A DNA stretch of 64,000 nucleotides from Laccaria trichodermophora (Eukaryota; Basidiomycota; Agaricomycetes; Agaricales; Hydnangiaceae). The translations under genes and the position numbers were made by a program. A model generated the notes under the pieces. That model saw only the letters and a list, made by a program, of their open reading frames with translations, was not told the origin of the DNA and searched no databases. Every line of letters starts with the position of its first letter. Within the stretch, counting starts at the first letter, position 1. Location: contig JACTVC010000003.1 in the NCBI GenBank assembly GCA_018417955.1, positions 1,116,001 through 1,180,000 on the forward strand, given 5' to 3'. This document shows, piece after piece, positions 43,881-56,837 of the stretch.

Positions 43881-46800
43881 GACCTCACATTCTGGTTCAA
43901 ACATTAAATGTACCTTTCTTCATTCTGGTGCAAATGGCAAAGTGGAACTTGAGGAAATTGCTCGTGGTGGGGAGAAACATGTCATCAACACATGTGTCAA
44001 GATGTTCAAGATGCCTGGTATTGCACAGGTGTTTTCATCAAAACCAAGCAGAGTAAAGTGCATAAAAGGGGGATCTGATTGATTATACATAGATAGGTGA
44101 CATAACTAGATTGTATTGAAGGTATATGGAGCAGATAATGCGAGGGATGGTGATACGCTTTGCATGGGAATGACTGTGTAAGTGCGAAACACGCAAACAA
44201 GGCTCAAGCACGTCGGGAAAACCCTAAACACCTAAACACTCACACACACACACACACACACACTATCACAATTGTCATGCACAAGTTTGAGGGCCTTTGG
44301 TATTAAGAAATACCACTTTTGTCTTCTTAGGTTTAGTCTCAAGAGTTTTTGTAATAAAATGGGGTTTTATTATTATGGGGTGTGGTATTGATAGAATAGT
44401 TCAATAGAACAGAGTTTTGTCTTTCTGGGAAACCTGGGTTCTCAAATGTAAAGTTCTTGATCACAGTTCTCTTATTGACACAAAACACAACTTTTAAAAT
44501 GGACTTTTATAACTCCCATGAGCTTTTATTATGTCACTACGCTCCAAGACAAGGGATACAAGTGTGCTGTCTCGTCTAATTTATACTGTGCTTAAAAAAC
44601 CTCTTATTCGAGTCTCCAAGTAAGCTGACTCCCAAGCACACTGGCTTCGTTCACACTGTACTTTTCTGACCATGAAGAAATCTCCTTAAATTGATTACAA
44701 CTGTCCACCTCCTAAGTTCCTACTTGGAGTGCAACTAGCTGGTCAATGGGGGGGGCGATTGCTTGCCTTTTGATCTGCTAGTGCGCTCCTTATATACTCC
44801 AAAACCCCTATCTACGCTTTTACATGTGTTTTCTATGGTTATATATCAGTCCGAAATACAAATAGCTTTTAATGATCGTGTGGTATAGTTTGTAGTGTCT
44901 CTTTTGTGGTACACTACAGATTTTGTAGTGTTAGTATCTTTTCTTTGTCAACACATCAGTGTTTGATGTGTACGTGGAACAATCCGGTTTTAATTATATC
45001 TAGTCCAGACTGGTTCCACATGCTTCTTTATCATGGTCTCAGCTACTAATTTGACATATCGTGTCATTTCAGTGATGGGCGTGCTGATGCGTGTGATATG
45101 TATGCAGACACACTGCCGGCTTCTTTATTTCCAGAGGTCGTTAATTTAAAATACCTCGGCACGGTTTCTGTATCATATGGAGATCGGATGGCACTCCAAA
45201 GAGCTTCAAATGACTTTCTTAATTATCAGGGGGGTTTCCAGGATGGATTACCTAATGTCTTTCCAGGTGTGTGCATCACGCGTCTTGGACAATACGACGC
45301 ATCACTCTTTGATGCATATGCGGGAATTGCCATACTCGACGTTCGTCATGGCCGCAAGCCACACTTGGTCCTCGTACATATACTACATAGTTGCAGTATA
45401 GTCTTTCTAGTAGTAGAACATTATTTCATAATGTCCACATGTAGTTTACTCTTCAAAAGTCTTGGTAGTTTTATCGCCAGATGAAAGACCGAGTTTTCCA
45501 TATTAAAATCCATTACATGTTTCTAAACCCTTGGTAATAATGCAATCTTGTTCTTCTGCATTGGGTGGTTTACTCTAGAGTCTCTTTGTACTCTATTTCA
45601 TGGTGGGTGAATCCTAGTAGGCTCCAAGTATAATGTCGCGGCGCATACTGCTGCCAGCTCCAAAGCCTTTGTCCTATGTTCAGACTCGACACATGTGCAC
45701 TTTTAGTCTACTGAACCGGGTATGTTCATAGACTCTTTATATCATTACAACTGTATGTAGTGTAGTTGCAGAGAAGACCATTTAACGGTAAAATCGCGAA
45801 AATCAGATTTTATACGGTTGAACATGTTTCACCCATATCAATGGACATGGCGACATAACCACCGAGAAATTGGCAAAGACAAAGGTATGTTGATGTTGTT
45901 AGAAGATTCCCAGACTCTTAAGGGAAGGGACCCAAATTGGGAAGGGTGCCCAAAGAGGATGGGTTTCTGAGACTATCCCTGATTTACCATTGGGGCAGGA
46001 CGAACAGGCACTGTATCTGAATACGGTAAAATTAAACCATTGTCTTTGACATTGCTCCGAACTTCAAGTTCACTCAATCTTCCAGGAATCCATAAATGGT
46101 AAAGGACCAACTTGGGCTCCTTGGAAAAAGTCACTGGCCATTATCAAAATCAAAGTAGAAGCATCACAGGCCGTCATGATGGTGGGATATAAAAGCATGC
46201 TGCCAATTGGATTTGGTGAATCATCCAACAGCAGGATTCAAATATGATGCGACACTCCTACAAACATCACACCCTGTTCCATTCAACATCACCTTGAAGG
46301 TTCTTCCACTTGTCCTCCTTCTGCCATTCATAGCCAAATGCTAATCTAACCTTTAGATGTTTACAGCCTACAATACCTTCCTACCATTGATGTTGCAGAT
46401 GAACATGCAAAGCATCACCCAGTATAAACCCTTTACTGATCGGGTTATTAATGTCATCACCCAAGAGAATGTGAATCACGTCTTTGGCCTTGTTGCATTT
46501 CCACACAATGACTCTGATAATGCCCTCTCCAAGTTTGAGTTGCCAGAGCTCCATACCACTGTCATGGTCCCCCCGTCCCTCCTACAGCCAGTTGGCGTCA
46601 TGAAGGAGATACCTACAAATTGGATGGCTACATGCAGATCTGATCCCAAGGCAATTGCTGCCGCTTATTGTGGATGGAGGTTGGGGTCGCATACTCGTGT
46701 TTCAGGCTACTGTCAGACACATACAAGTGGACATACCAAAGTGAGTCCAATTGGGCCCAAAGGTACGCCCAGCAAGGATTCTGAGATTACCTTTGCACCT

Positions 46801-47729
46801 GGAAGCCCTATCACTTGAGTCCTTCTTGCAGTCCAGTCTTGTGTAGCTGTTGCACTGTAGAATCTTCCCACTTCTACCCATACATGTTTTCTTGGACATA
46901 GTGGAAATCCAGAGTTCAGTTCTCGCTCTTGACTCCACTGGTTCATGTAATACACTTAACTTCTCATCCGGATATACGTTTCTTTTTGGATATAGCGCTT
47001 GTAGATACTCACTCAGTATAGTAGCTACATACGGTAGTTTCATCGATTACAATCTCCCTTATCTTTTCTATATGCAGCATATCGGTGTCTGTAAATTGAT
47101 TATCGACTCCTTCATATAAAATGTAGAATACCTGTAACTCCAAAATAAGGTTCTTTTTGGTCTGAGTTTACCGTCCAGTTGAAGAATTTGACCAGGTACA
47201 TAGGTAATGCGTTTAATACAAGTAAACCTTGTGTACCACAGAAATCAGCATGACCGTGGCCAAAGGGTTTTCGAATAACAACCACTAGACACCCAAGGGA
47301 CTCAAATTTGTGAGCATTCTCATTAGAATGATTTCAGATTCATGCAGCAACAAATAGATTGGATTTATGGGTCTTGATTTTATTAGTGTTGTTGAAGTTT
47401 TGCAAGGACAATATAGACCCAGCAGTCTTTCCTCCCTCCACTATATTTTAATTTTGGCTGCATTTCTGGTTATTTCACAAGTACAGTGATTCACCTGCTT
47501 CTGATACAGTCAAAATCCAAAATGAGAACCGAAAATTTTTAAGGTCACTTCCAAGTAAATAATGAACATGAGATGAAATGTAAGACTGTAGATGACATCC
47601 TATAAAAATTTACAGGCAGTACAATGGTTGCGCATGAGGGATGAGAGAAAATGTCCAGATGGGGGTAAAACGGTGATTATGGTTGTGTGATACACCTGAC
47701 AGCACCGGCAATCAAACCATGATAAGATT
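43881..47729. other. Region with unrecognised open frames only
   Basis: Three plus-strand stretches look protein-like but match nothing I know: 43900-44080 (GKVELEEIARGGEKHVINTC), 45098-45484 (LPASLFPEVVNLKYLGTVSV; ASLFDAYAGIAILDVRHGRK) and 46357-46818 (TQENVNHVFGLVAFPHNDSD; ALSKFELPELHTTVMVPPSL). A (CA)n microsatellite lies at 44238-44262. The 125-bp segment shared with 37040-37165 is at 45855-45978. These may be exons of decayed genes. Confidence 0.35.
44238..44262. repeat. (CA)n microsatellite
   Basis: About twelve CA units following CACCTAAACACT. Confidence 0.85.
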
Positions 47730-49950
47730 TCACTCATCCTCACTGTCACTGCCACTCGACTCATCCTCCTGCTCATTCTCCTTCCCACCGCCCCCAGCCA
47801 TGAAGTCTTTCATGTGCGGACAACATGCGGCCTTGTCAAATGTAGGCATTTTCGGTTTAAGTAGGTTAAACCGTGTCTTCTTCCTCGCTGATCTTTTCTT
47901 CACGTTTTCCCAGCAGGTGATGGCGTGCCTGTACTCCATCAACATGTCTTCCTTCTTGGCTTTTCATGCAGCTTCCCCCTCCTTCCACTCATTCAAGGCG
48001 GCAGCATACACAGCCCTCACATCCTTCTTCGTCTCAGCATCCCTCTCCTCAGCAACCTTCACTTTCTTGAACTCAACAACTGCTTTGTAAAAGGCATCAC
48101 CAGTGAGCACACATGGTAAGCCATCCCCAACCAATGTCCCCTTCCCCTTATCCTTCTTCTTGTTTTCCTGATGAGTGAGGTGCCGCTTGAGTTTGCCGCA
48201 GTAGGCTTCGTTTAGGATGTTGCTCGCTTGCAACTCAATCATACGGTTGAGGAGAATCTGATTGCAGGCCTCAGATTCCTGGAGTGCCGCCAGGAGAAGG
48301 ATCTCGTTGTCAGTTTGGGGCTCAATGGAGAGGGGATGTGTCGGTGTGGACTGGGAAGGGATGATTTGAGTAGTAGTGTGCGACATGGGGTCAGAGGACA
48401 AGGTGAGTGTTGTGTTGAAGATGTGTGCGATGTCAGTTTGGGAAAGACCCTCAACAGCTTCCAGGATCACATCAAGTTTTGACACCTTCGACATGGAGGA
48501 AGGTTTTGATGCATTGGAGGTTAATTCAGGTCTGTCACTAGGTTCTGTTTTGTTATCCTCAACCATTGACAGCTTACAGAACATGTCAGTCAGGATCTTG
48601 ATGGCACCAGTCGGTGCAGGCAGGACAGGGAGGTGGCTCTCACACGATGTTTCCTTGCTCGGTGCAATCATAACCTCTGTAACAACATCACAACAAAAAG
48701 GCCAGACACTGGTTTTAGCGAAGGCCTGGAGGATGTTCTCCTTTGTAAGGGTGTGGGTGTGAGCGGTTGCGTAGATTTCGAGGAAGTTTGTTTTGTCAAG
48801 TGAAGCCCCAGTATTTCGTAGTAATATATCTCGTGCCTTGGCCAGGAATCATTTGAGAACCGAAAAAATAACAACATCTAAGCCTTGATCCACATGAGTT
48901 CCATGAGCGGGGTAGCAGAGGACAATGATCATGTTGAGACGTGCATGGAGAAGGAATTCAATGGTATAATGAGAGTTGTGGCCATCAACGAGGAGCAATC
49001 TATATTTACCTGGAGACTTTTTCTTAGTTTGCTCATCAAAGATCTTGATCCACTCTGCTCCGATCTCACCATCTGTCCACCCCTTCTTCTGGTAGCCAAG
49101 TCTTGTAAATAAATCAGCTTGAGATCAAGCAACAAAAACATGATAACACTTACAATGCATTCAGTGGGTTGTTCTGCACCCACTTCACTTGAAATGCTGA
49201 CCCTTTGTGAATCACCAAGGGAGGAAGTGACGTCCCATCAGCACATATGGTGACAAGCACAGTGGTATTCTCGCATGTGCCCCCATGTTGTTGATATTGC
49301 ACACCTTGACGCCTTGCACCAAAGACACACTCACACTCAGTTCCACGTGACTGGACGCCAACCTCATCTGTGCCGTGCGTATCCTCTGGCTGTATATCGT
49401 ACTTGCGGATTGTCTCCTCAAGCAAATCAAACCAAGCTTTGTTGGTGTGTGGATTCACAGTACAACCATGCTTGTCTTCCAGAGGACGGGAATCAGACAG
49501 TTTTAGACGATCACAATGTTTCATAGTAAATTTGTACGTCCAGTTGATTCCAACACCCTTCTCCAGAAAGGCATCACCCAAACAACTGCGACAGAGCATG
49601 TCAACATGTTCCTTCAGCCAGCGGTGGCTGAGAGGAAAACCGCAATCTGCCATCTCAACAATGAAATTGATGATGACATCAGTCTTGGCATCAGTGAGCC
49701 ATGCCTGATCCACCTGGGCTTTGGAAGCAGTTTTCCCTCCATCCGCAAGTCTGTGAAGTGTCACATGGCTGAGTTTTATGTAGGTCCCAGTTGCCTCAAA
49801 ATCAAGGCAAACCCTATGCAAACCACGCTGTTGGGGATAGGGTTTCTTCAACTCAAGATTGTACACTTTGACGGCACATGACATCAAATCGTCGTGTGCA
49901 CATCTTGTGATAAGGCTCTTCTCAAGCTCAGATTTGGCACAGCCAGGCAT
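47730..49950 (-). pseudogene. pogo/Tigger-type DDE transposase with two nonsense codons
   Basis: Minus-strand start at 49950 (MPGCAKSELEKSLITRCAHD). Order of parts: a helix-turn-helix region (IKLSHVTLHRLADGGKT), a CENP-B-type HTH (FIVEMADCGFPLSHRWLKEH), first catalytic Asp in HGTDEVGVQ, a GTAAGT...CAAG intron of about 50 nt near 49105-49150, GYQKKGWTDGEIGAEW, second Asp in LLLVDGHNSHYT and third in GLDVVIFSVLK. TGA codons at complement(48849..48851) (SVLK, stop, FLAKARD) and complement(47964..47966) (GEAA, stop, KAKKEDML) break an otherwise open frame ending in an acidic tail (GSDSEDE). The three Asp residues are present, so decay is recent or limited to the stops. Element ends were not identified. 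Confidence 0.85.
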
Positions 49951-50573
49951 TTAGAAAGGATGATTTGGATGAATAGGGATACAACTCAGAAATTTCATTA
50001 CATTTTCTTTCATTGGTATGACTTTAAATACATCTTGATGAGCCTGAGAAGAGTAGACATGTGGCAGCTGCATTTGCATGTGCAAAAGCAGTCAATTTTT
50101 CTGCTCTGCTGTGGATCTTTTATTAGTTACTCATTTCAACCATCAATCACATTAAATATTTGAGGTTTGCACAAGTTCTGAGCTGCGAGATCATCTTATG
50201 ATCGAGCTACCAAGCTCAACATTTTTGAAACACCAGATTTTTGCTATATTCAGTCACTTGTCACCTCACTCTATGTTGCTAGTGTAAAGTTATAGATGTA
50301 ATATATACATTCATTTCATGAAACAGATCTCTAGTTACCGTATATGAAGTTACAGAGTGAACGGATCAGTGGTTCTTACAGGAGAGCGGAAAGAACTGGA
50401 AACTGTATCATTCAAGGGTGGTGTATCACGTGAGGGTGGATGACTGTCTTTCTTCCTTCCGACGAGACCGGAAGCAAACAATGGAAACCGAATTAGATCA
50501 CACTTACGTAATCCATCGATAACTCTTTCTTCTCCCTCCAACGTGTGCAACTTGGTCTCAACCGCATCTCATA
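49951..50573. other. Spacer between transposase and APH gene
   Basis: No gene seen. The last 200 bp should hold the promoter of the APH-family gene, but I see no unambiguous TATA box or initiator. Confidence 0.35.
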
Positions 50574-51623
50574 ATGTCTGCACCATCCAGTTCAGAACCA
50601 GACCTCATTGATCTTGCGAGAAGAATTGCACATACTCATTGTAATACTCCAAGTGTATCTTGCCGCCTGCACGACGAGCAAGGCGATTTTAGCAAGACCT
50701 ACATTGTGAAACTTGAGGACCAGTCCAACATTATCGTCCAATTTCGAGACACTCCTCTGGACTTGTCCCTCTATGAGGTAGCACGCGGTACATCTTTCTT
50801 CGCCAATCTACACTCGTCTCCTGAGTTTCTGCAGAGAAATTGGGAGCCCTCATTCCAACTATCGAGAAGAACGCAGATATCGCCGTTTCCAAGCACGTCT
50901 ACATCATGAACTACATCGACGGATCAATGTGGAATTCTGCTCTTGGTGCCTGGCCAGGCGCCTGGGATGACGACGCTGCGATCGCTGGCCAACTTGGAGA
51001 TGCGTTATCGCGTTGTATAGTTGGCCCCAACTCCTCGGAGGTCGTTGAATCTTACATCATCCCCCGCCTTAAAACCGTGTTGCTCGAAAACATTCCATCA
51101 GACCGACTTGAACTCCGTCGAAGTGTCGAAGAACTCATCTCGATTGCTCCTAATCTCAAGAAACTCCCCCTTTCTTTATCCCATTTGGACCTCAATGCAA
51201 CGAACGTGAGAAAGCCTTCATGAACCAATCATCCCTGCCTGAATATAGACTTCACAGATGTTCATTGCTAATCAGGGACCGCCTCGACTGATCGGGCTTT
51301 TGGACTGGGACCTCTCGAGATATCTTCCCTTCGGCATCGACGCGGCGCAGATCCGCTACATATCTGTGATCAACCGAGACCGTGTCGATTGTCCTGAAGA
51401 GCCCGGGTCTACCATGGTTGCAACTTCATTCTGGAATGCGTTTACGGCGAATCTTGCAGCTGATCTTAAACATTGTGTCGTAGACGCTATGAAGGTTGGT
51501 GTGATCATATATCTAGAATTTCCAGAAGGTTGCGGCGAACGGAAGGCAAGAGACATTCAGAATGCTGAGAAGCGTTTGCAATGGTTCGACGATGTGTTCA
51601 AACCACTTTGTTCGCTTGGCTAA
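50574..51623 (+). CDS. APH-family phosphotransferase (aminoglycoside/choline kinase-like), intact
   Basis: Three exons, 50574-50787, 50835-51205 and 51258-51623, with GT-AG introns of 47 and 52 nt, give one 316-residue frame in consistent phase. The first intron removes GTACATC...CTGCAG and joins YEVAR to EKLGALIPTIEKN. Catalytic-loop motif SHLDLNATN (about residues 187-195: His188, Asp190, Asn195) and metal-binding LLDWD (Asp211, Asp213) are those of the APH superfamily, which transfers phosphate from ATP to a small-molecule hydroxyl. The substrate cannot be inferred. Such APH-domain proteins are numerous in mushroom genomes. It lies just upstream of the zinc finger gene, in the same direction, at the left of the gene-rich part of the window. 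Confidence 0.85.
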
Positions 51624-51734
51624 GTCTTTCAAATCCATCCTTCATTCGTACCACACTTCCAAAGCATCGCGCATCATCGTCGACTCTCAACTCTCGGCAC
51701 ACAGTTTGTCAACACAGCGCCCTCTTTTATGCTC

Positions 51735-52896
51735 CCTACCACCGACGTGCAACCACTAATACCAAAGAGCTAGAATCTCATTATGCTAAATACCATGCCC
51801 ATGTGTGTGAGCCTACAGGTTGTGGATGCGTGTTTCCCGATGCGCGCTTGCTTGAGCTGGTGTGTTCTCGACTGTGTTCGCTCGAGGCCTTTCTTCTATA
51901 CTTTTCTTATGCTCTACTTTGGATCTATTTTCTGGGATTTTCGTTTCATCGATAAAACCATGTTCAGCACCAGACAAAATGTCACGACCCACTAGCAGCA
52001 GTACGGAAGGAGCATGGCGAGAAAATCGTGAGTCTCTCTCTTTCTTTCCAAAACAAATACTTACGCGACGTCATTTGGATAGTTCGCTTGTCACCTTGCT
52101 ACGTGCCCGCGCCTTTTCCTTGCGCCCAAAGCTCGGCGTCTTCATCTAATCCAGGCCCATTCTTATCCAAAAGAATATTTTTTTGCCATCACCAACAAAG
52201 GCGTGGGTGGTCTCCTAAAGAAATGGGGCGAAGCCGTTAGTATGATTCGGAAGGAGTGGAAACCCAGAGAGAAACCGGGAGAGAGTACGGCTGTGCCGAC
52301 TGCACCGGACGTTGATATGGACACACACCAAATGGAGACAGACGAACAAGACAGTGATGAAGATGAAGAGATTGATGAAGATGACGAGCAAGAGGATCAT
52401 GAGAATGCCGCGGGAAGGCCAATGTCCACCGATCTTGACCCAGACGCGACTCCTCGCATGGGAACACGAGGCACCGCTTCCCACCTCCCCAGCGTATCCC
52501 CGCCGTCCTCCTCTCCACAATCAACGGACACGCCTTTGGTCGACGGGCTCACGGATTCACTCAACTCGCTAACACTGGTACCATCGTCAGTGCGCTTTTG
52601 GAAGAGGGGGTAAGAAAGGCGGATTTGGCCCGGCACGGGGTGGTCATTACGGTCCTGGAAGAGGTGGGCCACCCGCACCTGGACGAGGGGGTGCTGGTGC
52701 TGCACGAAGTGTGGGTGGTAGAGGCTTAGGTTGGGCCCGGGGCAGGGGAAGGGCGGGAGTGCAAGTTCCCTTTACGCCGCATTTGCAGAATGTTTCTGGT
52801 AGAGGCAATGTGCCAAGAGGACGCGGGGTTGTGAGAGGTATGGCGCCGCCCTCGCGGGCGAGAGGTCGAGGTGTTGTACAAGCTGGCGCTGTTTGA
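51735..52896 (+). pseudogene. ZNF511-like C2H2 zinc finger protein with RGG tail (block B, frameshifted)
   Basis: Exons: ELESHYAKYHAHVCEPTGCG and CVFPDARLLEL, then HQTKCHDPLAAVRKEHGEKI (51965-52027), then IFACHLATCPRLFLAPKARR, LHLIQAH and YPKEYFFAITNKGVGGLLKK. This is the spacing of fungal ZNF511-type C2H2 proteins. An acidic region and a Gly/Arg-rich tail (GGFGPARGGHYGPGRGG; WARGRGRAGVQVPF) follow, with the stop at 52894-52896. The tail is one base out of frame: a TTTT run at 52596-52599 probably was TTT. The N terminus is not convincing and may be lost. RGG tails usually bind RNA; the exact role is unknown. Diverged copies are at 19.5 and 25.4 kb. Confidence 0.75.
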
Positions 52897-54647
52897 TTGT
52901 TCAGAGCGGGAGAAGAAGAGCAAGCAATTGTATATGTATTGGAAGCATTATATCCCTGATGGAATCGTAGCACCTTCAGAGCCGCCTCGTTTGCGGCTGG
53001 TTGATCATTTGTATATATAGGATACTACATTTTTTGTAGTTGGCGAATGTATGGTCAGAGAGGACGTTATACTGGAATATAAGATAATGTTCGTTGCCTC
53101 AAACTTCATCACCGTAATGATCACATCACAAGCCCACAGGAATGGCTTCTTTCTCAACACCACTACAATGTTCAGTGCACCCGGCATCGTGAGCGTATAC
53201 CAGGCGCGACTTGCACCCCTGCATCTAGCATACGCAAACGGGGAGTCGCGACTAGTCTCCCATAGGCAACTCCTATGATGAGGATAGTCGATCTCCCTAA
53301 CTTGAAGTCGGGACGGCACCAGTTAATTCCAAACTTCGCCCCATCACAAGCCCACAGGATTGGCTTCTTTCTAAACAGCACTGCAACGTTCAGTGCACCA
53401 GCATCGTGAGCGTACACTAAACACGACATACGAGGATAGTAAGCATTGGTACCAACTCCTGCATCCAGCCAACATCCAGCATATGCAAACCGGGAGTCGG
53501 GACGGCGCCTATCGGTCGACCCGAAGTACAACTGATCATGTTTTACTCAGCGGCTTGCATTCAGAAATTCTTATTTTGGTGCGTCGTACTTACCCCTCCC
53601 TTTGTACACGTCTTATCTCGCGTGGGCTCATTATCCCTTCAGGTAGTCCTGCTCTTCGGATGGCTCGCGTCCGAGTATGCTCGCAGCTCCACGCCTTCAA
53701 TAAAAACACCCAAACAAGCAGGTAACTGCTTGAATGTTCGACTTGAACGGTACGACTCCAGCTGCTCTCTTGCATTATGAATAACCGGGGAATACAGTAT
53801 CTACGGATCAGACGCGCGAACGACTTTCCGTCGCTTCCGTATGTATTCCAATCAGCCGAAAGCTCGCTCGGCAGGCCTGCCCTCCTCGTGGCAGCCTCCT
53901 TAGATGTTGCCTCGGATTGCCCTTCGATGACGCCTATCATCCAGGGTCTGCAAGTTTGGAGGGCCCTGGAACACGACCTGACTTCAAAATGATCGATATC
54001 ACACGAGTCCCGAAGAGAAAATCTCTAGGTCTTGATTAAGCATCATTCTGAATGACTTCATTTAAAAAAATTCGGTCCCCAGAATGTGGAGCTTCGGGTT
54101 TTCAACCTGCACGGGATGAGAGAGATCTCTTTGGCAAGGCATTTTCTTTTGGCCTTGATTTGGAGATAAATCTTACTTTATGTCTGACAGACTAGACCTA
54201 TAAGGTTGAAGGGAGCCTCATAAGTAACAGGAATCGCAAAAAGTCGTCGGTGGAATGCTTCGACCCGATGGACCTACTCCCCTTTAGGAGTGTGGCCACA
54301 GGTAGGGAAACAGTATGCCTCGTTTTTCCATTTTGTTGCTCAGCAGCTTCAAAGGGATCCCAATCTATGAATTCCAAGCAAAAGTCTAGTCCTGCAATGG
54401 TAGGCGTCTACCCACGATGCAAGCAGCCTTTGAACCGTTTTCAATCATTCGCCCTTCAAAGCGAATGCCGAGTCGCGACATCGCGTATGCGGTTTCTTCT
54501 GAAGAATGTTATCCGCTGTACCCTTCTTTTTGTTCCGTCCGCTTCTGGTTAGATGGTTCAACGAGCATGTCAAACTCGAGGCAAACCTTGGCCCGTATAA
54601 AGAGTATACGCAAAGACGATCTCTCAGATATTCCTCCTCCAATCTCC
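52897..54647. repeat. Spacer of duplicated block B with internal tandem duplication
   Basis: Corresponds to 25500-27075 in block A. A segment of about 220 bp starting CATCACAAGCCCACAGGA occurs twice in tandem (from about 53123 and 53341) but only once in block A. No gene is supported. Confidence 0.65.
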
Positions 54648-56548
54648 ATGCTGGACCTCTATTGGACGATCGCTGCGTCTGCAGCCGGTGCTTTTTTGCT
54701 GACTCTCACCGTCCAATCAGTGCGACGACTTTTCTTCCATCCTCTGTCCAAATATCCGGGGCCTCCTCTCGCTGCGATGACCTTGTGGTACAAGGCATAT
54801 TTTGACATCGTCATGGATGGCGGTTGGGCCGAACATTTGGAATACCTTCACGAAGTTTACGGTGATTGGCCCAAGGTTTTCCTTCCTACCTTTCCGAGCT
54901 CACACATCTAGCTAGGTAGTTCTATCTTGAGGGTTGCACCTAATGAGGTCCGCACTTGTGATACGTGGTGGGCACTCATTGTCATTGACCCCGTCATAGC
55001 TTCACTTCAGTGACCCCCGTGCATACAACGAAATATATGGGATGGGAACAAGACACGTAAAACAACCTGCCCTCTACGCGTGTTTTTCGACCGATCTCTC
55101 AGTTTTCGCAATGTCTGACCACCATGAAGCAACCCAAAGGAGAACCCTTATCGGCCCTTTCTTTTCTAGGCGTTCAATTTTAAATTTGGAAAACGCTGTA
55201 CAGTCGAAGGTGACGTCTGATGTCTACTATGTTAGCCGCTGGATTCTCATGTTTATGCCCACAGATTGAACTACTCATTTCCCGACTGTTGGAATATCAA
55301 CACACCAAGGAATCTGCCGACCTCAGTTTGGCTTTCCGTTCCACCACCCTCGAAATTATTACTTCCTACTGCTTTGGTCGATCATCAAACGCATTAGATT
55401 CTCGCCATTTTCAAAATGGAATTCTCACCGCTATGGATCAAACATTACCCATGATTTGGGTCTTTAAACATTTCCCCATTATCAAATACGTGCTCTTGCG
55501 AGTTCCCGAATCATGGGCGTCCATCTTAAAGCCCAGTACGACGGGTATCCTGGAGCAGAAGAGACAGATGGGAGCCCAGATCGACGACATCCTTAGAGAT
55601 CCTTCTTCGTTGAAACATACTGACCATGAAACGATTTACCATCATTTCCTAACACCGCAACCGGAGAACCAGCGCATGCCACCAATAGAACGGGAGTGGC
55701 TTCTCGATGAGGGCCTCTACCTGCGCTTTGCTGGAAGCGATACTGTCGGAAACACCTGCACTGTCGCCACTTACCACATTCTTGGCAACAAACACGTCCG
55801 AGATCGCCTTGCCCAGGAAGTCAAGGATGCGTGGCCGGAGAAAGACGCCCCAGCAAGCTACGAGACACTCGAGAAGCTACCATATTTGGTAAGCTTACAT
55901 TGATTCACGGACTTGACGACATCTGATATGCTTTGTGGCTGTTATCTAGACAGCCGTTATTAAAGAGTCCCTGCGAATGGCACATGTAGTAGTGACGCCC
56001 CTCGCTAGGATCGTCGGTCCCACGGACGTAGAGATTGCTGGAGCCGTGATTCCAGCTGGCGTAAGTGATGAACCTCCCCGCCTCTCTCTTCGCTCAAAGA
56101 AATCGTGGCACAGACGGTTGTTTCTCAGGGCGCCACAATGGTGCACCGCAACCCAGAGATATTCCCCGAACCAACTGTTTTTGACCCGGAGAGATGGCTA
56201 CAAGAGGACTCTCATGATCTCGACAAATACCTTGTAGCGTTCTCCAAGGGGCCACGCAGTTGTTTGGGCATCAAGTTGGTGTACAAATTTATTGTTGCGT
56301 TTCTTTGCTGAATTGATGTTTCCTTTAGCCTCGCTTGGTGTGAACTTTATCTTATCATTGGCACCGTCTTTCGAAAATTAGATCTGACTCCCGACAACGC
56401 GACGTATGTTCTCTTTCTGTGACATGATTCTAGAATTTCATCACCATTTTTCTTATCCAGGATTGACAGCATTAGCTTTCGGGAATACTTTGTAACCGTA
56501 CATAGAGGAAGGCATTTTCATGCCTTCGTCAAGCCGACAGTTGATTGA
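54648..56548 (+). CDS. Cytochrome P450 monooxygenase, intact (block B)
   Basis: Eight exons with consistent phase give about 505 residues. N-terminal anchor YWTIAASAAGAFLLTLT, then the hinge HPLSKYPGPPLA; I-helix oxygen-binding motif AGSDTV (about 310-315); KESLR (ExxR, about 368-371); FDPERW; heme-binding FSKGPRSCLGI with Cys at about 449; stop at 56546-56548. P450s are heme-thiolate monooxygenases, normally in the ER membrane and served by an NADPH reductase. The substrate is unknown. The first intron uses the second TAG acceptor (CATCTAGCTAG). Unlike its twin at 27076 it has no nonsense codons. It lies between the zinc finger gene and the kinase, all on the plus strand. Confidence 0.85.
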
Positions 56549-56837
56549 ACATCTGCGCTTGCACGTTATTCTACAACCGCTACTTCGAGGGCCAAGTGGA
56601 TATTGTAAATTCTGTCCGCAATTTTTTTTTTTTTTTGATTTTCTCTAGTGTACTCTTTATGTAACATGTACTACGAAATGTGTAGATGTGGCTTACAGGC
56701 ATATGAATGTATCAGGGCCTTTTGTTCGCCTTGTGAAATTGTGAGTACGCGTGACGTAATGAACTTCATTCTTGAAGTCGTTGCTGCTCCATAAATCCCT
56801 GACCTTGATCTCCATCCAATGTATCGCTCTTTTTGAA

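Noticed and set aside
50780..50840. Apparent frameshift in the APH-family gene
   Set aside because: A 47-nt GT-AG intron (50788-50834) explains it and keeps phase through all three exons.
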